In this document: positions 6,661 through 10,051 of the stretch, in pieces
Position numbering within the stretch: the stretch's first letter is position 1
Layout of the letters: every line of letters begins with the position of its first letter
Source of the DNA: JAOAFX01 sp965649105
GTDB lineage: Bacteria > Hydrothermota > Tepidihabitantia > SM23-42 > JAOAFX01
Length of the DNA stretch: 10,051 nt
NCBI GenBank assembly: GCA_965649105.1
Contig: CBFGJP010000089.1
Span: 1-10,051, forward strand
Reading direction: 5' to 3'
Notes under the pieces: model-generated
What the model was told of the DNA's origin: nothing
Databases searched by the model: none
Seen by the model: the letters and a program-made list of their open reading frames with translations, nothing else
Position numbers and translations under genes: made by a program

Positions 6661-8907
6661 ATGAAAAAAAACATACAACTTAGAATTTCTGCGATCGAAG
6701 ATTATCTTGAAGGGAACACATTAAATAGCACAGCAAATAAGTTTAAAATTCATCCGGTGACTCTTTGCAGATGGGTTAAATGGTATAAAAATTCTCAAAC
6801 GAATCCTTACATAAAGCCTTGGAATCGGCTTGAAAAAGAATTAGAAGAAAAAATAATGCTCCTGAAAGAGAATAATCCAGAACTGACTCTAATGAAGGCA
6901 CAAGAAATATTAAAGAAACAAGGCATCAATTTATCCGTTAATGGAATTCATAGTATTTGGCGCCGATATAATCTTACACAAAGACCAGTTGAAGATCCAT
7001 TCTCCCATTTCACCCCAATAACACCGGAATTAAAAAGTGCAATTATGTATGCTCGTGCGTTGTTAAGCCAAAACGATGATATAACTTCACTAAAAAAAAT
7101 TGCAAAAATTTTAAACAATCTACCATCATATCCATTCAACAACGAAGATCTTATTGCGAAAGTACCGGAAAAATATCTTTCTTTGAGGAGAAAATTTGAC
7201 CAGATTTATAATCTGTTTCTGAGAATTCCCATGCCTGTTTTCTACAGAAAGATAAAGAAAATTCGCATGGAAATGCAGTCTCAGAGGTTACATTATTCTG
7301 CAATAATTGCGGGCATTTCAGAAATGATCGCATTGCAGTGGATGGGAGCACCCGAAGAAGAGTTAAGGTTAAATGCTATTTTAAGAAAAATGAAAGCAAA
7401 TCTTAGAGACCCCATTATTAATTTTCAACTTTACTTTCTCGCAGCAATAACGCATTCTGAACTTTTAAATCTGAACCAAGCATGGTATTTTGCAAAGAAG
7501 GCCCAGAAAATGTTGAAAAAAAAATCTCCGCCAGTCTTCTTTGAATCTTTTGGAGATCTATTAACTTATTTAGGTGATTATCGTCGGGCTATGAATTATC
7601 ATTTGAAGGCATTGGAGGGGGCGAGAGGTAACAATGAAGTTGCGAGACGCACGATCCTAATTGGAATAGACTTTGCACTTGCTGGTAAATATAGTAAGGC
7701 ACTGAAATTCATTAGTAAATTACAACCAGCATTTATTGAGGTATACAAAGATTCTTATTTCTTATGCCGTGCCCTCATAAGTTTTGGATTCGGCAAATTA
7801 GAAGAATCATTAGATTTTACCCGGATGGCCCTTGAGAGGATTAAGAAAGAACATTTTAGAAAACTAATATTTACAGTTGCTTGCCTCCTTGCGACAATTG
7901 CCCGTGCTTTTGGGAAAAAAGATGAATCTGCTAATGTCTTGAAAACATATCTCAATGTAGTGAAGAAGTATGGTTTAAAAAGAGGGATTTTAATTATGAA
8001 CTTTTTGCTGGGGAACGATTTAATAAGAGGAAGATATAAAGCGCTGCCAACAATCAATATTTTTAATTTATTGAAGCGAGTTAAACGTTCAGTTAGTAAA
8101 ACAGAATACAAAAAATTGTTGGGGTATGCACAAAAGTATGGTTTATTAGGCTACCTTCACCGCTGCTTAATTTTTTACCCGGAAATTGTATTCAAATTTC
8201 TTAAGAAAGGAAAAAGTTTTGAAATACCTGCCAGTATTATGAAACTACCTATATTCAATGAGAAAACGCCGATTTACCACATTCAATTTTTAGGCATCAT
8301 TCACTTATTAAGAAATCAAGAACCGATGAAAATAGCATTAACTCCGCAGGAACAAGCGCTTTTGCTTTTTATTGCCTTCCATTTAGGTGAGCCTGGAATG
8401 TATTTTAATGTAACAGCTTTATTAGGAAACTTCTGGCAACGAAGTGTAAATCCGACATCTCAGCTCTCTCATCTTCTTGTTCGGTTAAAAAAGAAATTGA
8501 TGATGCCATCACATCTTATTAAAAACAAATTAATGTATAATGACAGAAAATTAGTTAACGATGGATTTTATATTACAACTGATTATAATGATTTTCAATT
8601 ACATATAGCCCGGGCAAAGGCGCTGGAAAGGGCAGGTGAGTGGGGTTTTGCCCGAAAAGAATATTTAAGGGCATTTGAGTTATTCAGGGGTGAGCCATTT
8701 AAGAAGAACTTTGATGAGTGGTCGCTGAATATGCGATTCAAGATTTTAACAGAATTTGAAACCGAGGCGATAAATTTTGCAAAGGGTTGTTTGGAGCATA
8801 AAAACAAAAATGATGCCCGTAAAATATTGCAGAAGGTATTAAAGATAATACCGGATTCGGAAGAGGCAAGGGAATTGGTTAAAAGGTTAAACGGAGTTAA
8901 GGCGTAA
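6661..8907 (+). CDS. Copy B: transposase-type HTH + TPR-like + winged-helix/BTAD (SARP-like) putative transcriptional regulator
   Basis: The 748-aa protein appears to be a cytoplasmic DNA-binding regulator of unusual build. Residues 5-44 (LNSTANKFKIHPVTLCRWV) and 74-104 (LTLMKAQEILKKQGINLSVN) form two helix-turn-helix units in the order seen in IS630/Tc1-type paired heads, but no DDE nuclease domain follows. About residues 190-520 are helical and TPR-like, for example DLLTYLGDYRRAMNYHLKAL and FGFGKLEESLDFTRMALERI. About 555-612 looks like an OmpR/SARP-type winged helix (LTPQEQALLLFIAFHL, then SHLLVRLKKKL). About 640-745 is a BTAD-type domain (ARAKALERAGEWGFARKEYL, then IPDSEEARELVKRL). The ATG at 6661 is preferred over a TTG at 6646, which lies upstream of the predicted transcript start. 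The stop codon lies in the loop of the downstream hairpin. It is paralogous to copy A and divergent from the subtilase, a plausible target. Its ligand and targets are unknown. Confidence 0.85.
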   Translation: MKKNIQLRISAIEDYLEGNTLNSTANKFKIHPVTLCRWVKWYKNSQTNPYIKPWNRLEKELEEKIMLLKENNPELTLMKAQEILKKQGINLSVNGIHSIWRRYNLTQRPVEDPFSHFTPITPELKSAIMYARALLSQNDDITSLKKIAKILNNLPSYPFNNEDLIAKVPEKYLSLRRKFDQIYNLFLRIPMPVFYRKIKKIRMEMQSQRLHYSAIIAGISEMIALQWMGAPEEELRLNAILRKMKANLRDPIINFQLYFLAAITHSELLNLNQAWYFAKKAQKMLKKKSPPVFFESFGDLLTYLGDYRRAMNYHLKALEGARGNNEVARRTILIGIDFALAGKYSKALKFISKLQPAFIEVYKDSYFLCRALISFGFGKLEESLDFTRMALERIKKEHFRKLIFTVACLLATIARAFGKKDESANVLKTYLNVVKKYGLKRGILIMNFLLGNDLIRGRYKALPTINIFNLLKRVKRSVSKTEYKKLLGYAQKYGLLGYLHRCLIFYPEIVFKFLKKGKSFEIPASIMKLPIFNEKTPIYHIQFLGIIHLLRNQEPMKIALTPQEQALLLFIAFHLGEPGMYFNVTALLGNFWQRSVNPTSQLSHLLVRLKKKLMMPSHLIKNKLMYNDRKLVNDGFYITTDYNDFQLHIARAKALERAGEWGFARKEYLRAFELFRGEPFKKNFDEWSLNMRFKILTEFETEAINFAKGCLEHKNKNDARKILQKVLKIIPDSEEARELVKRLNGVKA

Positions 8908-8914
8908 GCCTTTT
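8899..8914 (+). terminator. Possible terminator hairpin containing the copy B stop codon
   Basis: AAGGC-GTAA-GCCTT, followed by TT, has the copy B stop TAA (8905-8907) inside its loop. A terminating ribosome would cover the hairpin, so its role as a terminator is doubtful. Confidence 0.3.
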
Positions 8915-8919
8915 ATCTC

Positions 8920-8944
8920 TGTAGGAGCGGTTTCCAAATCGCAA
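8920..8944 (+). repeat. REP-like hairpin element, copy B
   Basis: TGTAGGAGCGG leads into GCGGTTT-CC-AAATCGC (8927-8942). The stem survives with one G-U pair although three bases differ from copy A. Confidence 0.55.
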
Positions 8945-9055
8945 CACTTTCAAATAATATTTTTCGTCCATCTGAAGACGAATGCCACAAATGTTTTTTT
9001 CACTTTTTACAAAACAAGAACAGCATTTTTTAGGGAAAAGATTTAAAAATTACCG

Positions 9056-9103
9056 TTCTAACATTCTAACATGTTAGAATGTTAGAATGTTAACATGTTA
9101 AAA
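9056..9103 (+). repeat. Phased octamer array with 32-bp palindrome, copy B
   Basis: There are six contiguous 8-bp units: TTCTAACA twice, TGTTAGAA twice, TGTTAACA, TGTTAAAA. The first four form a perfect 32-bp palindrome (9056-9087). It is one unit longer than in copy A, with the same flanks (ACCG before, TC then TTGGATA after). It lies about 75 bp from the 3' end of the convergent toxin gene. Confidence 0.82.
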
Positions 9104-9177
9104 TCTTTGGATATGTGAATACTAAAAGAAATACAAAGAATCTTAAAAAACTAATTAAAGCAATTTGATCAATTTTG

Positions 9178-9597
9178 TTATTTCAGATCAAGATATTCAA
9201 TTAGATATTTGAGGAACTGGCGAATATCGTTGATTTTTGAAAGAAATGAATATACTTTATTAAGGTCCAGATATAAATATTCGTGCACAATTATATTTCT
9301 AAATTTCGCCATATTTTTTGCAGTTTCTAAAAAGTCTCTTGGTAGGACTTTTTCCTCACCCAGGATTTCAACAATCTGAACATAGGTGTCCGGAGACTTG
9401 GCCCCGATTAAGCCAATAATATAATTTCCGATGTCAAGGCAACCTTCAATTGCTACTTGAAGATTGTGAAGGGTAGCATCCTGCGATTTCCAATCATTCA
9501 GAAAATTATCAACAGATAATTTCCTTATTTCTTCAAGCCTTCTTAAAGCCTCTTCAATCCGTTCAATTCGTTTAACAATATCACTGTCTAATGCCAA
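9178..9597 (-). CDS. hepT: HepT-like HEPN toxin (DUF86 family RNase)
   Basis: The 139-aa all-helical protein carries the HEPN RNase signature R-x4-H-x-Y as RNIIVHEY (R100, H105, Y107) near its C-terminal third, at the usual family length. HepT toxins cleave RNA, and in studied pairs the partner MntA silences them by adding AMP groups to the Tyr of this motif, which is present here. The start is TTG at 9597, supported by AAAGGAG at 9605-9611 with 7-nt spacing. It overlaps the upstream mntA-like gene by 17 bp, so the two are probably translationally coupled in one leftward operon. It converges on the 3' module of copy B. The toxin role is inferred from family and context. Confidence 0.88.
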   Translation of the reverse strand: MALDSDIVKRIERIEEALRRLEEIRKLSVDNFLNDWKSQDATLHNLQVAIEGCLDIGNYIIGLIGAKSPDTYVQIVEILGEEKVLPRDFLETAKNMAKFRNIIVHEYLYLDLNKVYSFLSKINDIRQFLKYLIEYLDLK

Positions 9598-10030
9598 TTC
9601 TGTTCTCCTTTATTCTCTTAAGCAAATTCGCCACGGCAGATTTTCGCAGCGGTTCGGTATCACAATAAATATTATACACCCTGTTAACAAAATTTAAACG
9701 CACTCTTTCATCTTTAGAAAATAGCAACCTTCCGGTCTTCAAAACCTGATAGCATAAAACGAGAGGTGCCTCGTTCAAAATTACAATATCTACTTCATCG
9801 GTCTTAAGAATAGAAGTTATTTCTTCCAGCAGCACCTTCTTTTTTTCAAAAGTATCCCTGCCTGGTAGAATATAAAACGCAATATCAACATCACTGAGCG
9901 GGGTTGATTTGTTCATTCCGTAAGAACCAAAAACATAGCTAAATATAATTTCGTCATCTGCTAATAATACTTTCTTTAAATCTGCAAGAAGAGGATAGAT
10001 ATTATATTTAATCTTTGTTTTTTTAATCAC
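9581..10030 (-). CDS. mntA: MntA-like minimal nucleotidyltransferase antitoxin
   Basis: The 149-aa protein has the polymerase-beta-type nucleotidyltransferase signature: GS in VFGSYGMNKS and D-x-D in LSDVDIAF (D47 and D49 from the GTG start), with a third acidic residue in DEVDIVIL (D81). Such proteins AMPylate and neutralise their HEPN partner. It lies first in the pair and overlaps the toxin gene by 17 bp. The start is uncertain. A TTG at 10036 opens the frame, but a TATAAT at 10036-10041 overlaps it, which favours the GTG at 10030 and a leaderless mRNA. The C-terminal part (about residues 105-149) is less conserved in appearance. Confidence 0.85.
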   Translation of the reverse strand: MIKKTKIKYNIYPLLADLKKVLLADDEIIFSYVFGSYGMNKSTPLSDVDIAFYILPGRDTFEKKKVLLEEITSILKTDEVDIVILNEAPLVLCYQVLKTGRLLFSKDERVRLNFVNRVYNIYCDTEPLRKSAVANLLKRIKENRIGIRQ

Positions 10031-10035
10031 AAACA

Positions 10036-10041
10036 ATTATA
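10036..10041 (-). promoter_or_regulatory. -10 box of the mntA-hepT operon
   Basis: TATAAT on the minus strand places the transcript start near 10029, at the GTG codon at 10030. The -35 box would lie outside the window, so this is only half a promoter. Confidence 0.45.
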
Positions 10042-10051
10042 CATTTAAAAA

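Larger units (their letters stand above)
8893..9103 (+). repeat. 3' noncoding module, copy B (direct repeat of 2247-2472)
   Basis: Together with copy A this forms a long direct repeat. The first 85 bp (8893-8977) match A at 82 positions, and it overlaps the last codons of copy B. It holds a hairpin, a REP-like element and the octamer array. The extra CCCTGAT hairpin of A is absent. Positions 9104-9177 show nothing recognisable. Confidence 0.85.

Noticed and set aside
6661..7000. A functional insertion sequence based on the transposase-type HTH head
   Set aside because: No DDE catalytic domain follows and no terminal inverted repeats or target duplications were found around copies A or B.
9056..9103. 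CRISPR array
   Set aside because: The units are 8 bp, contiguous and inverted halfway, with no spacers.

Overview
The window looks like an accessory stretch of a genome from an uncultivated bacterium. The best hint of identity is the large secreted subtilase ending in a FlgD-like C-terminal sorting module (GRAVKTV...G.Y..KWN....GR..PSGVYF...EKIILLR), plus a relic of a second such module (SGGKLPAGVYFVQLE...EKVILLK). Such tails are common in FCB-group-like candidate phyla such as WOR-3/Stahlbacteria. That placement is inference and cannot be proven from 10 kb.

Layout. Positions 1-366 (minus) hold the 5' part of a group II intron ribozyme that runs off the left edge; its EBS1 and EBS2 loops pair with the sequence immediately upstream of its 5' end, where it interrupts a gene just after its second codon. 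Positions 486-2472 (plus) hold a promoter, a badly degraded gene (copy A) and a repeat-rich 3' module. Positions 2531-3268 (minus) encode a stand-alone HD-GYP c-di-GMP phosphodiesterase. Positions 3284-3493 (minus) are the dead C-terminal tail of a lost secreted protein, followed by a 15-bp inverted repeat at 3514-3554. Positions 3615-6503 (minus) encode the secreted subtilase. Positions 6614-9103 (plus) carry an intact paralogue of copy A (copy B) with its own promoter and 3' module. Positions 9178 to about 10036 (minus) encode a MntA/HepT (nucleotidyltransferase/HEPN) toxin-antitoxin pair.

The most interesting system is the A/B gene family. Copy B (748 aa) joins a transposase-type paired helix-turn-helix head without a DDE catalytic domain, a long helical TPR-like middle, and a SARP-like tail (winged helix plus BTAD domain). 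The two copies share little in the head and middle, about 85% amino-acid identity over the last 97 residues, and about 96% nucleotide identity over an 85-bp noncoding block just downstream. Both then end in an exactly phased array of 8-bp units (TTCTAACA / TGTTAGAA) forming a long palindrome, with five units in A and six in B. This suggests a regulator family whose 3' ends are homogenised by gene conversion or whose tail and 3' module move as a cassette.

Working together: copy B is transcribed divergently from the subtilase across about 157 bp, so it may regulate the protease, itself, or both. The HD-GYP enzyme would add c-di-GMP turnover. The toxin-antitoxin pair, intron, gene relics and repeats mark the region as plastic. 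No rRNA, tRNA or CRISPR array was seen.
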